From JAEUQQ01 sp963697285 (GTDB lineage Bacteria > Acidobacteriota > Vicinamibacteria > Vicinamibacterales > JAFNAJ01): a stretch of 64,000 bases of DNA. A program made the position numbers and the translations under genes. The DNA is taken from assembly GCA_963697285.1 (NCBI GenBank), contig CAVONI010000011.1, positions 1,612,001 to 1,676,000 of the forward strand, given 5' to 3'. Shown piece after piece: positions 1 to 9,900 of this stretch. Below the pieces are notes generated by a model that made no database searches, was not told the DNA's origin, and was given only the letters and a program-made list of their open reading frames with translations. Position 1 is the first letter of the stretch. Each line of letters begins with the position of its first letter.

Positions 1-1069
1 CCTGCCGCCCGCACGACAGCCACACCAGGCGGAGCGACCGCAACGAGGCCGCCCCCTCAGGCCCCCCAGGCAGCACGCCTGTCATGTCGAGGAACTGCCC
101 GCCCACCGCGGCACTGAACCCGAGGACGTAGCTGAAGACCTTCGGATTGGCCAGGCCGATGCTCAGCGCCTGCCCCCCGCCCATCGACAGGCCCGCAATC
201 GCGCGCTGCTCGGGCGCCGGCTTGACACGATAGGTGCGCTCGACCAGCGGAATGACGTCCTCGAGCAGGTCACGTGGAAAGCGGGGCGAGAACATCGACG
301 TCTCGCCCGCGAGGCGCACCAGGGGGCCGACGTTCGCGCCCTGCAGGGCGTGCCCCTGCGGCATCACCACGATCATGGGTGCCGCCCGACCGTCGGCAAT
401 GCCGTTGTCGAGGATGATGTTCGCACGGCCGTTCATCACCCACCCGTTCTGCGCCTCGCCGTTGCCGTGCAGCAGGTACAACACCGGGTAACTGGAGGTG
501 GACTTGTCGTACCCGGGCGGCGTATAGACCCAGAGCCAACGCGTCACGCCCATGGCCTTCGACTCGTACAACACCATGCGAACGTCGCCATGTGGCACGG
601 CGCGAGAGTCGTAGAACGCTGGCGTCTCGCCGGGAACCTGCACGAAGCTCGACATGGCCGCGCCGGGAGGCGTCGGCTTGACCGCCGGGTTCGAGGGATC
701 GGTGACGTCCACGCCGTGCACCCGGAAGTTGTAGCTCCAGATCTCGGGCGCGAGCGGACCCACGGTGATCGTCCACAACCCCTCGGCGTCCTTCGTCATC
801 GGCAGTGGGACGCGACCCTGCGTAATCTCGCCCACGAGTTGGACGACCGTGGCGTCAGGCGCGCGAAATCGCAGGGTCACGCGCCGATCGTCGTGCACCT
901 CTGGCGAGACGATCGCCGTGACAGGCGTCGACATCCGCCTCGGAGCCGCCGGCGGCCCCGGCTGCGACGTCGCGGGCGCTCGCGCGGCGCCTGGCGGCAC
1001 CTGTGCGACGCCGAACGACTCGAGCGCCACCACGCTGATCAGCAACGCTCCACTCCATCGCAGGAACAT
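1..1069 (-). CDS. CE1-like alpha/beta-hydrolase esterase, secreted (3' end cut by window edge)
   Basis: About 356 residues are visible and no stop is reached before base 1, so the C-terminus is missing. The ATG at 1069 follows a strong GGAGG. A signal peptide ends near AQVPP (residues 1-24). An immunoglobulin-like early-set domain (about residues 45-130, with VQLVGEI and LWTITVGPL) precedes an alpha/beta-hydrolase domain. The latter shows YPVLYLLHGNGE and the nucleophile elbow GLSMGG, as in the feruloyl/acetyl-xylan esterase (Esterase D) family. The His of the triad would lie in the missing part. It is the last visible gene of the minus-strand sugar cluster, 23 bases after the SGNH gene, so it probably removes ester groups from a plant or microbial glycan. 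The substrate is not readable from sequence. Confidence 0.88.
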   Translation of the reverse strand, partial: MFLRWSGALLISVVALESFGVAQVPPGAARAPATSQPGPPAAPRRMSTPVTAIVSPEVHDDRRVTLRFRAPDATVVQLVGEITQGRVPLPMTKDAEGLWTITVGPLAPEIWSYNFRVHGVDVTDPSNPAVKPTPPGAAMSSFVQVPGETPAFYDSRAVPHGDVRMVLYESKAMGVTRWLWVYTPPGYDKSTSSYPVLYLLHGNGEAQNGWVMNGRANIILDNGIADGRAAPMIVVMPQGHALQGANVGPLVRLAGETSMFSPRFPRDLLEDVIPLVERTYRVKPAPEQRAIAGLSMGGGQALSIGLANPKVFSYVLGFSAAVGGQFLDMTGVLPGGPEGAASLRSLRLVWLSCGRQ

Positions 1070-1092
1070 GGGTCCTCCGTGCCTCGAGGTCG

Positions 1093-2454
1093 TCATCGGG
1101 CGAACAGCGCCAGACTGAATGCCGCGGCCATGGCTTCATTCCCGGCGTCGTTCGGATGAATGCGATCGCCGGGATCGAATTCCGCCCGCAAGCGTGCGGG
1201 TCTTGCCGGATCGCGAACGGCGGCGTCGAAGTCGACGACCGCGTCGAAGCGACCGCTGGTGCGGATCCACGTGTTTACGGCCTGGCGCGTCACCTCGCCC
1301 TGTTCCGTCGCGGTGAACTGCCCTTCCTGTGGGGTGAGCGTGGCGCCGATGACCTTGATGCCATGCGCCCGGCACCGCTCGATGATCTGCTCGTAACCGG
1401 CGATGAGTTCCTCTGGCGTCAGCGGGGGCGTGCCGAAGCGGCCGCGGAAGTTGATGTCGTTGATGCCGCCGAGGAGCACCAGCCATCGCACGCCCGGGCG
1501 CCCGAGAATGTCGCGGTCGAAGCGCGCCAGCATGCTGACGCCGGCGCCGCTCCTCAGGACCTGGTTCCCGGAGATGCCCTGGTTGACGACGCCGACGTGC
1601 TGCGTCCGCTTGTCGGCGGCCAGCCGTTTGGCGAGCAGCGACGGCCACGCGCGGTTCGCATCGACGGTGGTGGCGTAGCCATCGGTGATCGAGTCGCCGA
1701 GCGTGGCGATCGTGTACGCCTCGGGCGCGGCGACCACGTCGAGGCTCGAGAGCCAGAAGTACGACACGAACGTCGCGGCATCGGCGGGCATCGCGGGCGC
1801 CGCGGCGTGATTCCCCTTCGCGACGTAGGTGGTGCGGATGGCATGGCGGTGGATGGTCGGCGCTCCGGTGTCGTTCGGGACGTAGATCGAGACGGCCACG
1901 TCTGTCAGCGGCGCCACCGCGAGATCCACCGGATCGCTCAGCACCAACGCACCCGCCGGCACGGTGACCGATGGGCGGCCGTTGAACGTGAGCGGTCGAC
2001 TGGAACCAGGCTCGATCGTCGAACCACCTTTCGAGAGGGCCAGGTGAGCCGCCCCGACCTCGAGCGGTTCGGCGTTGAGCATCTGCGAGAGCGCGATGCG
2101 AACCCGTTGTCCGCCGAGGCTCGTGCGCACGACCATGCGAAGCGTCTGGTCGGCGAAGCTGGTGGGGATCGGCGGCGCAGGCACGATCGGAGGAGGCGGC
2201 GCCGGTGCGGCAGCATCCCGCACGGGGGCAGGGGTGGCCGGCGCACCGGCAGGCCGTCCCAGGTTCATGGGCACCAGCAGCTGGGCGGCCGCCCAGCTCG
2301 ACACCCAGTGTTCGCGCACCGCGACCTGCCGCACAGCCGGTTGAGCAGACGCGGCAGGCGCGATCGCCAGCGACGCACAGATGACGAGTAACGCCCACAG
2401 TCGGCGCGCGCGCGTTCGGGCCGGTACCAACGCGAAGTGGCAGGTGTCGTTCAC
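1093..2454 (-). CDS. SGNH/GDSL-family hydrolase, secreted
   Basis: A 453-residue protein with a signal peptide ending near APAASA (residue 37). Block I GDSITDG carries nucleophile S255, block III is seen as GGINDIN, and block V DRIHPND near the C-terminus supplies the Asp/His pair. The N-terminal 200 residues form a beta-rich region typical of larger secreted SGNH esterases that act on sugar or phenolic esters. The start is GTG at 2454 and it overlaps the TGA of the upstream GH32 gene (GTGA), so translation is probably coupled. Its place between a GH32 hydrolase and a CE1-like esterase supports a role in de-esterifying a carbohydrate, but the true substrate is unknown. Confidence 0.9.
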   Translation of the reverse strand: MNDTCHFALVPARTRARRLWALLVICASLAIAPAASAQPAVRQVAVREHWVSSWAAAQLLVPMNLGRPAGAPATPAPVRDAAAPAPPPPIVPAPPIPTSFADQTLRMVVRTSLGGQRVRIALSQMLNAEPLEVGAAHLALSKGGSTIEPGSSRPLTFNGRPSVTVPAGALVLSDPVDLAVAPLTDVAVSIYVPNDTGAPTIHRHAIRTTYVAKGNHAAAPAMPADAATFVSYFWLSSLDVVAAPEAYTIATLGDSITDGYATTVDANRAWPSLLAKRLAADKRTQHVGVVNQGISGNQVLRSGAGVSMLARFDRDILGRPGVRWLVLLGGINDINFRGRFGTPPLTPEELIAGYEQIIERCRAHGIKVIGATLTPQEGQFTATEQGEVTRQAVNTWIRTSGRFDAVVDFDAAVRDPARPARLRAEFDPGDRIHPNDAGNEAMAAAFSLALFAR

Positions 2455-4013
2455 CGTGTGTCTCCTCCAAAGATCCCGAGATCGAAATGGGCTGGCCCGA
2501 GTTGCCAGGCCGTGAACCCTTCGACGCGCGGTGCCACCGGCGCCGACGGCGGGGGCGGGCCGAACAGTCCTTCGCGACGAACCAGGGGCTCGGCAGCAAT
2601 CGCCACGCCCACGTCGCCGGGCACTGCGTCGATGGTCCCGTAGATGGCCGCCTCGCCGTCGTTCGCGTAGACCTCGAACACGCGCTTGTCGAGAAACACA
2701 CGCAGCGTGTGACGTGCACGTCCTCGACTGAGTGGTGCGCGCAGCTCGCCGACGGCGAGCACGCTCTGCGGCAGGATGCGGATCTTCGTCGCGGTGGTGC
2801 CATCGGCGCTGCGCCTGACGTCGAACCCGACGCCACCGGTCGTGTTCCCCGTGACGATGTCGGCCGAGAGTTCGAGGCAGTCTCCCGTGACGCCGTCAAG
2901 GACGATCGACTGACCGGGCACCGGTGTGACTGCCCCGCGCGTCATCGGGGCGCCGCGCAGTCGTTCGAACTCAGGCGCCGGCTGCTGCCGCACGAAGCCG
3001 TCGGCGTCGAGCGACAGCACCCGCGGCATCACCATCACGCCGTTCCAGCCCTTCTCGGGCGACGTGCGCGTGCGGCCCCACAACCACAGGATGGTACGCC
3101 CCGTGTCGTCGACCGAGATGTTGCTGGCGTACGCGTCGCCGGGATCGATCACGCCCTGTGTCTCGGGGATGAACGCGGGCTTCGCGAGATCGAGCGTGCC
3201 CACGAAATACTGGACGGGGCGGTGCGGCGACAGCAGCAGCACCCATTTGTCGCCCAGCGGAAACAGATTCGGGCACTCGATGTTGAAGTACTGGCGGTCG
3301 CGCTGCTGGTACACGACACCGGCGAAGCGCCAGTCGGTCAGTTCGGCGTTCGCGGCCTTGTAGAGGAACACGGCACCACCCCCGCCGCGTCCGCCGTTGA
3401 CGTTGCCGCCGCACACCATGTAGGTGTCGCGTCGCTGCCTGAACAGAAATGGATCGCGCCACTGCGACGGGGTGAGCGAGCCATGTGCGGCAACGGTCAG
3501 GACGGGGTTGTGCGCCGGCCGCTCCCACCGGATCAGGTCGTCGTCCTGCGGGATCGCGATCCACTGCTGCGGAAACTCGTGGCCGATGCTCGTATAGAAG
3601 ATGCGCGGACGTCCATCGGGCCCGAGCGTTGTGCCCCCAGAGTAGATCGCGCGCTCGCCCCGCGCCGTGAGCGGCCACAGCGCGATCGGCAGGTGTTCCC
3701 AGTTGACCAGATCGCGGCTGCGGGCATGGCCCCAGTGCTGGTTGCCGCCGCGCGGCGCCGTCGGATTGAGCTGGTAGAAAAGGTGATGCCAGCCCTTGTA
3801 GTAGATCGTGCCGTTGGGATCGTTCGTCCAGTTGGCCGGCGGGCGGAAGTGGTACACGGGCCGCTCGGGGTCACGTGCGGCGAGCCCGACGGCGGCGCGC
3901 AGCGATGCGCTCGCCGCCGACGGGTCATCCGCGGCCTGCTGCGCCAGGGCAGGCCACACCGCCGAGAGGGTGGCGCCCCCCACGAGGAACTCGCGCCGGC
4001 TCACCGTCACCAT
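2451..4013 (-). CDS. Glycoside hydrolase family 32 (fructan/sucrose hydrolase), Tat-exported
   Basis: A 520-residue protein. The N-terminus SRREFLVGGATLSAVWPALA is a twin-arginine signal. The three GH32 catalytic signatures are intact: WTNDPNG (nucleophile D65), WRDP (transition-state stabiliser D187) and ECPN (acid/base E246). They lie in the expected order in a five-blade propeller of about residues 50-370, followed by a C-terminal beta-sandwich. Enzymes of this family cleave terminal or internal fructosyl bonds in sucrose, inulin or levan; the exact specificity cannot be read here. It starts 15 bases after the sugar isomerase gene and overlaps the SGNH gene by 4 bases. It is the best indicator that the cluster targets a fructose-containing glycan. 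Confidence 0.93.
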   Translation of the reverse strand: MVTVSRREFLVGGATLSAVWPALAQQAADDPSAASASLRAAVGLAARDPERPVYHFRPPANWTNDPNGTIYYKGWHHLFYQLNPTAPRGGNQHWGHARSRDLVNWEHLPIALWPLTARGERAIYSGGTTLGPDGRPRIFYTSIGHEFPQQWIAIPQDDDLIRWERPAHNPVLTVAAHGSLTPSQWRDPFLFRQRRDTYMVCGGNVNGGRGGGGAVFLYKAANAELTDWRFAGVVYQQRDRQYFNIECPNLFPLGDKWVLLLSPHRPVQYFVGTLDLAKPAFIPETQGVIDPGDAYASNISVDDTGRTILWLWGRTRTSPEKGWNGVMVMPRVLSLDADGFVRQQPAPEFERLRGAPMTRGAVTPVPGQSIVLDGVTGDCLELSADIVTGNTTGGVGFDVRRSADGTTATKIRILPQSVLAVGELRAPLSRGRARHTLRVFLDKRVFEVYANDGEAAIYGTIDAVPGDVGVAIAAEPLVRREGLFGPPPPSAPVAPRVEGFTAWQLGPAHFDLGIFGGDTR

Positions 4014-4028
4014 GTCGGTGCGCCGGTC

Positions 4029-5057
4029 CTAGGCCTCGAGGATGCCGCGACAGTAGTCGAGACAGCGCTTCAGTTCCGCCGCCGGACCATCCGGACCGAC
4101 ATACTCGAGACACACCGGCATGTCGTACTTCTGGTCGCGCACCAGGGTGAGCACCTCGCGCAACGGCGTCTCGCCCTGGCCGAACGGCATCTCGCGTCCC
4201 TTGTTGCTCTTGCGATCCTTGACGTGGATGTTCGTGATGCGGGCGCGGTGCGCGCGCAGGTAGGCCACCGGATCGTGGCCCATCGCGAAGAAGTGGCCCA
4301 CGTCGAGGTTGACCCAGATCATCGGCGAGAGGGCCATCGCCTGCTCGAACATCTCGGGACCTTCCTGGTGGTTGTGCAGCGCCACGATGACGTCGTGCTT
4401 CTCGGCGAGCGGTGCCACGCGCGGCATCACCGAGAGCGGCGACGAGGCCGTGATGATGCGCGTGCCGAGCGCCTTGGCCATCAGCAGGCCGCGCTCGATC
4501 TCGGGATCGGTGTAGCTGTCGTTGAAGCTCAGGTTGTAGGCGAACAGGATCTGTCCCGCCCGATCGAACTGCGCCTTCACGTCGCGGAACTTCGCGAGGT
4601 CGACCTCGAGGCGCCACTTCCGCAACGCCTCGCGCACCTCGGGGGCCATCCCCCGAATCGCCGGTCTCGGCGCGGCACCTGGCGCGCCCGGGGCAGCCTG
4701 GGTCGCAGCCGGAGGTGCGGCGGCAGCCGGAGGAGCCGCGGGTGGGGCCCCCTCAGGACGCGTCCATGGCCCCTGGCGGCCGGCCCCGGGCAACTGGATG
4801 CCGGGCGCACCGAGAAAGTGCTCGATGTGCTCCGACATGATGTCGATTTCCGTCAGGCCCAGCCCCTGCATCGTCTTGAAGATGTCGGGCAGGCCAAGAC
4901 CGCTGAACGAGAAGCTCGCGGACTGCACCGCCATCCGCACGCCCTTGATGCGCGCGACCTCGGGGCCCGCGCCCGCCCACGCAGGGACGGTCGAGGCGAA
5001 CGGCATCGCGGCGGCAGACGCCAGGGTCGTTTGCAACATTTCACGGCGAGTCAACAT
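4029..5057 (-). CDS. Sugar phosphate isomerase/epimerase family protein (xylose isomerase-like TIM barrel), Tat-exported
   Basis: About 342 residues. The N-terminus MLTRREMLQTTLASAAAMPF is a twin-arginine signal. A xylose isomerase-like TIM barrel (AP endonuclease 2 superfamily) follows, with metal-binding style motifs such as VALHNHQEGPEMFEQ, WVNLDVGHFFAMG and NIHVKDR. A Pro/Ala-rich linker of about 35 residues (near residues 105-140) interrupts the barrel start. The ATG at 5057 is preferred over the in-frame GTG at 5066 because AGGAG sits 8 bases before the ATG. It is co-directional with the epimerase upstream and GH32 downstream, so it probably isomerises or epimerises a released sugar in the periplasm. 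The exact reaction is unknown. Confidence 0.85.
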   Translation of the reverse strand: MLTRREMLQTTLASAAAMPFASTVPAWAGAGPEVARIKGVRMAVQSASFSFSGLGLPDIFKTMQGLGLTEIDIMSEHIEHFLGAPGIQLPGAGRQGPWTRPEGAPPAAPPAAAAPPAATQAAPGAPGAAPRPAIRGMAPEVREALRKWRLEVDLAKFRDVKAQFDRAGQILFAYNLSFNDSYTDPEIERGLLMAKALGTRIITASSPLSVMPRVAPLAEKHDVIVALHNHQEGPEMFEQAMALSPMIWVNLDVGHFFAMGHDPVAYLRAHRARITNIHVKDRKSNKGREMPFGQGETPLREVLTLVRDQKYDMPVCLEYVGPDGPAAELKRCLDYCRGILEA

Positions 5058-5084
5058 GGTCGTCACTCCTGCACGTCCGCAGCG

Positions 5085-6514
5085 TCAGCGACGTGCAACG
5101 GGGCCCGGTGTGTACTTGGGATCGGTGATGCGCCACAGGTCGTGGAACATCGACATCTGGTGATACGCCCCCCACTCGGGACCGTCGACGGAGCCCTTGT
5201 AGAAGGCCTTCTCGCCGCGCTCTGCGCGCGGCTGGCCTGGCACGTAGTCCGGGAACCAGCCCCCGTGCTCGTTGTCGAAGTACTCGCGCTTGAGGAATTC
5301 GAGCGTCTTGTGATGGTACCGCCACAACTCCGGTCGCCCGTGGAGGATCGCGTAGTTCGCCGTCGCCTTGACGACTTCGCACTGCGGCCACCACAACATC
5401 CGCGACGGCTTGCCGTCGGGGCCGACGCCCCCGAGCCCGCCGACGTCCTCGTTGTAGCTCTTGAGGCCGAGGTCGAGGCTCCGGCTCCCGAGTTCGACGA
5501 ACTTCGGATCGGCACCGAGTTCCACCGCGCGGCTGAGCAACGACGCCCACTCGAAGAGGTGTCCGGGATTCCCGCTCGGGTTGCCGACCGGTTTCCAGTT
5601 GTCGTCGTACGATTCCGGCAGATAGCCGATCTTGTAGTCGTAGAGCCGCTCGATCGCCTTCAGCTCCTGCGTGATCTCGTACCAGACCTCTTCGGAACCG
5701 GTGACGTTGTAGAGCGACAGCAGCGCCTCGAACACGTGGAGGTTGATGCCATGACGACGTGCCGCCATGCCGCTCGGAGGCGCACCCGTGGGCGCAGGCG
5801 GCGGTGCAGCTGCGGCGGCCGCGGGCGTGCCAGCCGGGCGCGCGCCGCCGAACATCCCTCCAGGCGCGCGCAACATGAAGTCGCGCGTGAAGTTCCCGGA
5901 TCCGATGAACGGCCCGTCGCGCATCTTGTCGCGCATCTCACGGAAGAACACCATCGCCGCGTCGATGTAACGGCGATCACCGGTCACACGTCCGGCTTCG
6001 GCGAGCGAGTACAACGCGAAGCTGCTGAAGCCCGTCTTGTTCTCGGTGATGAGCTCGTGGTTGGGCCCCACGCGATCGTAGTACCCCCGAACTCGGGATC
6101 GCGCATCTTCTGCAGGAAGTCCATGCCACGCGTGAGCGCCGCCTTGTACTCGGCAGAAGGCGCCATCTCGTACGCGACCGCCATGCTGTACAACTGGCGT
6201 CCCTGGCCGTTGACGCTGGCTTCGCGCTGCGTGCCCCAGGGCTTCCACTGACGATCGAGATTCTCCTGGATGAAGCCGTTTGCCTCGACCGAGTTCCGCA
6301 CCCAATGGTCCATCAGGCCCTTGATGGCCGCATCGGTGACCCAGGCCCGATCGAGGTTCTTGCGGATATCGTCGGCCGACGCTCGCTTCAGCCACGTCGA
6401 GCCTGCCGACGACCGGGCAGCGCTTCCCTGTTGTCCGGTCGATGCGCCGACGACGACGGCGACTCCGGCGATCAGCACGACGGCGCAAGTCCAGTTCGTG
6501 ACACGTCTCGTCAT
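5085..6514 (-). CDS. AGE-family (N-acylglucosamine 2-epimerase-like) protein, interrupted by a frameshift
   Basis: Two overlapping reading frames together encode one (alpha/alpha)6-barrel protein of about 476 residues. The N-terminal part (ATG at 6514 after AGAAGG) runs from a signal peptide to KMRDPEFGG. The remainder resumes one frame away with YYDRVGPNHELITENKTG and continues to the TAG at 5085. The break falls in the run of five C on the plus strand at 6084-6088; one extra base would restore a continuous frame. Conserved pieces include YSLAEAGRVTGDRRYIDAA, NPSGNPGHLFEWA and WWPQCEVVKATANYA, as in AGE/cellobiose epimerase-like proteins. It heads the minus-strand sugar operon. Either it is a sequencing error or the gene is inactive. 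Confidence 0.8.
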
Positions 6515-6876
6515 TTGCCTATCCTTCTGCAGTGGGCCCGGGGCCGCTGCTTCGCTGCTGACTACCACCTATCGGGCAACGCGAGTGCACAGCGCGCGTC
6601 GACCGCCGCGAGAACGCTGAACTGCCTCGCTCGAGCATGAACATCGGTGGCGCGTTCGTGACGTCGCCGACCCTCACGTGCCAGGGCGAGTCACCTGAAG
6701 CGGCATCGTGAGCCACCAGGTTGCGCCCGGAACTCCACCACGCAGCAGTCCGCCAGCCGTGGCCAAATCGTGTGCCCCATGGACGCGCCGCCGCACCCCC
6801 CCGGGGGCAGCGAAGTGGCGGTTCCTCGTGGGCATCACGTGCTGCACTTATGTCCCCGTGATCGTCCCGCCAAGGT
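6515..6876. other. Intergenic region upstream of the sugar operon
   Basis: About 360 bases without a credible gene. It must hold the promoter for the minus-strand operon that starts at 6514, but no convincing -35/-10 pair was found. Short reading frames here lack ribosome sites and resemble no family. Confidence 0.5.
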
Positions 6877-6913
6877 AAAAAAAGGGGGGCCGGAGTGCGG
6901 AACTCCGGCCCCA
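6877..6913 (-). terminator. Rho-independent terminator of the TonB receptor gene
   Basis: Read on the minus strand, an 11-bp GC-rich stem (GGGGCCGGAGT pairing across 6886-6896 and 6901-6912) is followed by seven T (6883-6877). It lies 14 bases after the stop of the receptor gene and separates it from the sugar operon downstream. Confidence 0.92.
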
Positions 6914-6926
6914 AGTGGTGGACGCC

Positions 6927-9900
6927 TCAGAAGGAAAAGGTGGCCCTCAGTTGCATCGTGCGCGCCGCCTGGGTGCCGGTGACCGACCCGAACTGCGCGC
7001 CAGAGGCGATGTTGGTGTTTGGATCGTTCCAGCGGACGAAGTTGAACGGGTTGACGATGTCGAAACCGGCGATCAGGCGACGACTGCCGCCGAACTCGAC
7101 GGCCTTCGTGATCGACAACGACTCCGACTTCTGGGTGAAGCCGCGCACGTCGTCGAGCGGACCACCGGTGTCGCCCAGGGCGAAGGATGCCGGCACCGCA
7201 AAGGCCGCGGAGTTCAGCCAGCGATCGGTCGTCGGGTTGAAGTCCTTCCGTTCGTCCTTGTACACGTCCACGTCCGGGATGCGGTTGGCGTACTTGATGC
7301 CGTAACCGAGCGGGCTGAGGTTGTTGCCCGTCGTGATGACCAGCGGCAGGCCCGACGCATAGCGCAGCGACCCTGCGAACTGCCATCCGGACACGATCGC
7401 CGACACGACCGGCGAGGCATCCGACAGGTACCGGCGGTTGCGCCCGAAGGGCAGCTCCCACGCCCAGCTGGCCCCGAAGATCCACTCGGGCGTCCCGGGA
7501 TCGACCCGCAGCGAGACGTCGCCCGGGTACTGCGGGGTGTAGTTCGTGTTGCTCTTGTTGCTCATCCACGTGAGGAACGACGACAGCGCGAGCCCGCCGG
7601 TGAAGCGCTTGTCGCCGCGGAGCTGCACGGAGTGATACCGCGCCTTTCCTTCGGTCAGTCGCGCGCTCGTCGACGTGACCGACGTGTACTGGGGGTACGG
7701 CTTCAGTGACTGCGCCACCGTGTTGGCACCGAGCTGATTCGCGAAGCCCGGGAACGGCTCCGTGAACCCGGCGGCCTGCGCCGGCGGCGAGGTGATGGGC
7801 TGCAGCAGCAGGTTGCCGAGCGACAGGTACTCGATCGGCACATAGTTCACCTGGGAGTTCGCCGGCGGCAGCGCCAGGTGCTCGGAGCGGCTGCCGATGT
7901 AGCTGGCATCGATGGAGAAGCCCAACCCGAGTTCGCGCTTGATCCCCATCGTCCAGCTCTGCACGACCGGCAGGCGCCCGCCGTCCGGCGGGTCGTAGAA
8001 CACCGCCTGGCCGTTCGCGAATGACGGATCCTCAACCGGCGGCCGACTGAAGTTCTGCGGAAACGGAGCCGTGTTCCAGTTGTAGACGGGCGTGAAGTTG
8101 TCAGGCGACACGAACAACGGCGTCGAGGTGTAGCCCAGCGGCGTGACCTGCGTCTGCAACGCCGTCGCGTTGTAGTACAGGCCGTACGTCGAGCGAATCG
8201 ACGTCTTGTCGTTCATCGCGTAGACCACGCCGAGGCGCGGCCCGAATCCGCCGAGCCAGTTGTCCTGGAAGTTCCGCCCGTAGTTGCCCGTGTTGGTGAA
8301 CGCGAGCGCGCCGGGCAGGTTCGCTGCCTTCGGATTCGGCAGTGACGGGTCGAACGTGCTGAGCTGATCGTCGACCTCCGTGCGCACCGGCTGGTAGTCC
8401 CAGCGCAGACCGTAGGACACCGACAGGCGGGGCGTGAGGCGCCACTCGTCCTGCGCGAACACGGCATAGCGCTGGAAGCGCAGGCCGGTCTCGACCGGTA
8501 TGAGGGCGCTGGCCTGGTACACTTCGCCGAGGAGGAAGCTGGCGAAGGCGTTGCCCCGTGTCGAGAACGCAGAGCCGGCATTGGGCTGGCTGGTGGTGAA
8601 GTTGCTGAACGTGTACGCACCGCCGACGCCGCCGGTGGCGAAGCGATCCACCCCGTAGACGCCCGCTTCCCCGCCGAACTTGAACGTGTGCTTGCCCACC
8701 GACCACGTGAGGCTGTCGCTGAGCGTCCACGCGAAGTCGTCCCAATCCTCGTCGTATGCCCGACCGAAGTTGACGGGCGCTGCCGTGCCGCCCGAGAACG
8801 TGATGCCCGGGAACACCCCGTTGTCGGCCGGAATGCCAGTGAGCCCGAGGTTCTTGCTCCAATCCTGGCCGACCGTCTTGTTCTGGCCACGGTTGACGTA
8901 GCTGTCGAACGCCAGCGTCATGTGGTTGATCATCCGGGAATTCAGCACGTTGTCGTAGTTGATGCGCATCTTCCAGCTGTTGGCTTTCTGGTCGGTGATC
9001 CAGTCGAGCGGATTCGTCTGCTCGTCGCCCCAGTTCGGCACGTCGCCGAGCCCTGAGCCCGGATTGCCCCACAGCACGCGCTGCCGGATCTGCAGGGTGC
9101 CCATCACCGACAGCCGCTGTGACGTCGTCAGGTTGTGATCGATCTTGAGGATTGGCGTGTAGGTGTCGAACGACGGCCAGGTCGGCGCCTTCCTGTCGCG
9201 GAAGTTGTTCGAGATGCCTGGCAGGTCGGGCGGCGGGATGTAGCCGAGAATCTTCTGCGCCGCCGGGCTGATGCGATTGGCCGGGATGATGTTGTTCGGG
9301 AACTGGTCGCGCACGTAGCCACCGGCGCCGTCGGGACGCGTGGTCAGCGGGTCGTAGATGGGGATCTGCTGTCCCTGCGCGTTGACGAGGCCGCTGAAGT
9401 CCCCGCGCTTGAACGCCTCGGTGGGGACGGTGATGAGCGCGCCTCCACTGCCGGCGCGCGAGTAGAAGATGCCCATGCTGAAGAAGAAGAACGTCTTGTT
9501 CTTCCCGTCGTAGCCGGGCAGCTTCACGGGGCCGCCGATGGTGACCCCGCCCTCGTGCTGCTTGTACTCCGTCTTGCTCGCCTGGAAGTACGAGCGCGCG
9601 TTGAACGCGTCGCTGCCGTAGTTGTCGAACACCGAGCCACGGAACGTGTTCGAGCCAGACTTGATCGTGACGTTGCTGAACCAGATGCCGAAGCCGCCGT
9701 ACTCGGCGTTGAATCCGTTCGACACCACGCTGAACTCGCCGACCTGGTCCAGCGACGGTCCCACCTCGGCCACCGTGCCTCGCTGGATGAGCTGACTCCC
9801 GCGGCCGCCGTCGATGAAGACTTCCGTGTCTCCGACATTGGCGCCGTTGGCCCGCGGGTTGAAGGTCGTGCCGCCCGTGAACCCGGGCATGTTCGTCAGG

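Noticed and set aside
2487..6251. A 1,254-codon plus-strand open frame opposite the sugar operon
   Set aside because: It is antisense to three genes with clear families, is rich in Arg/His/Val as expected for the complement of high-GC codons, and has no domain or ribosome site.
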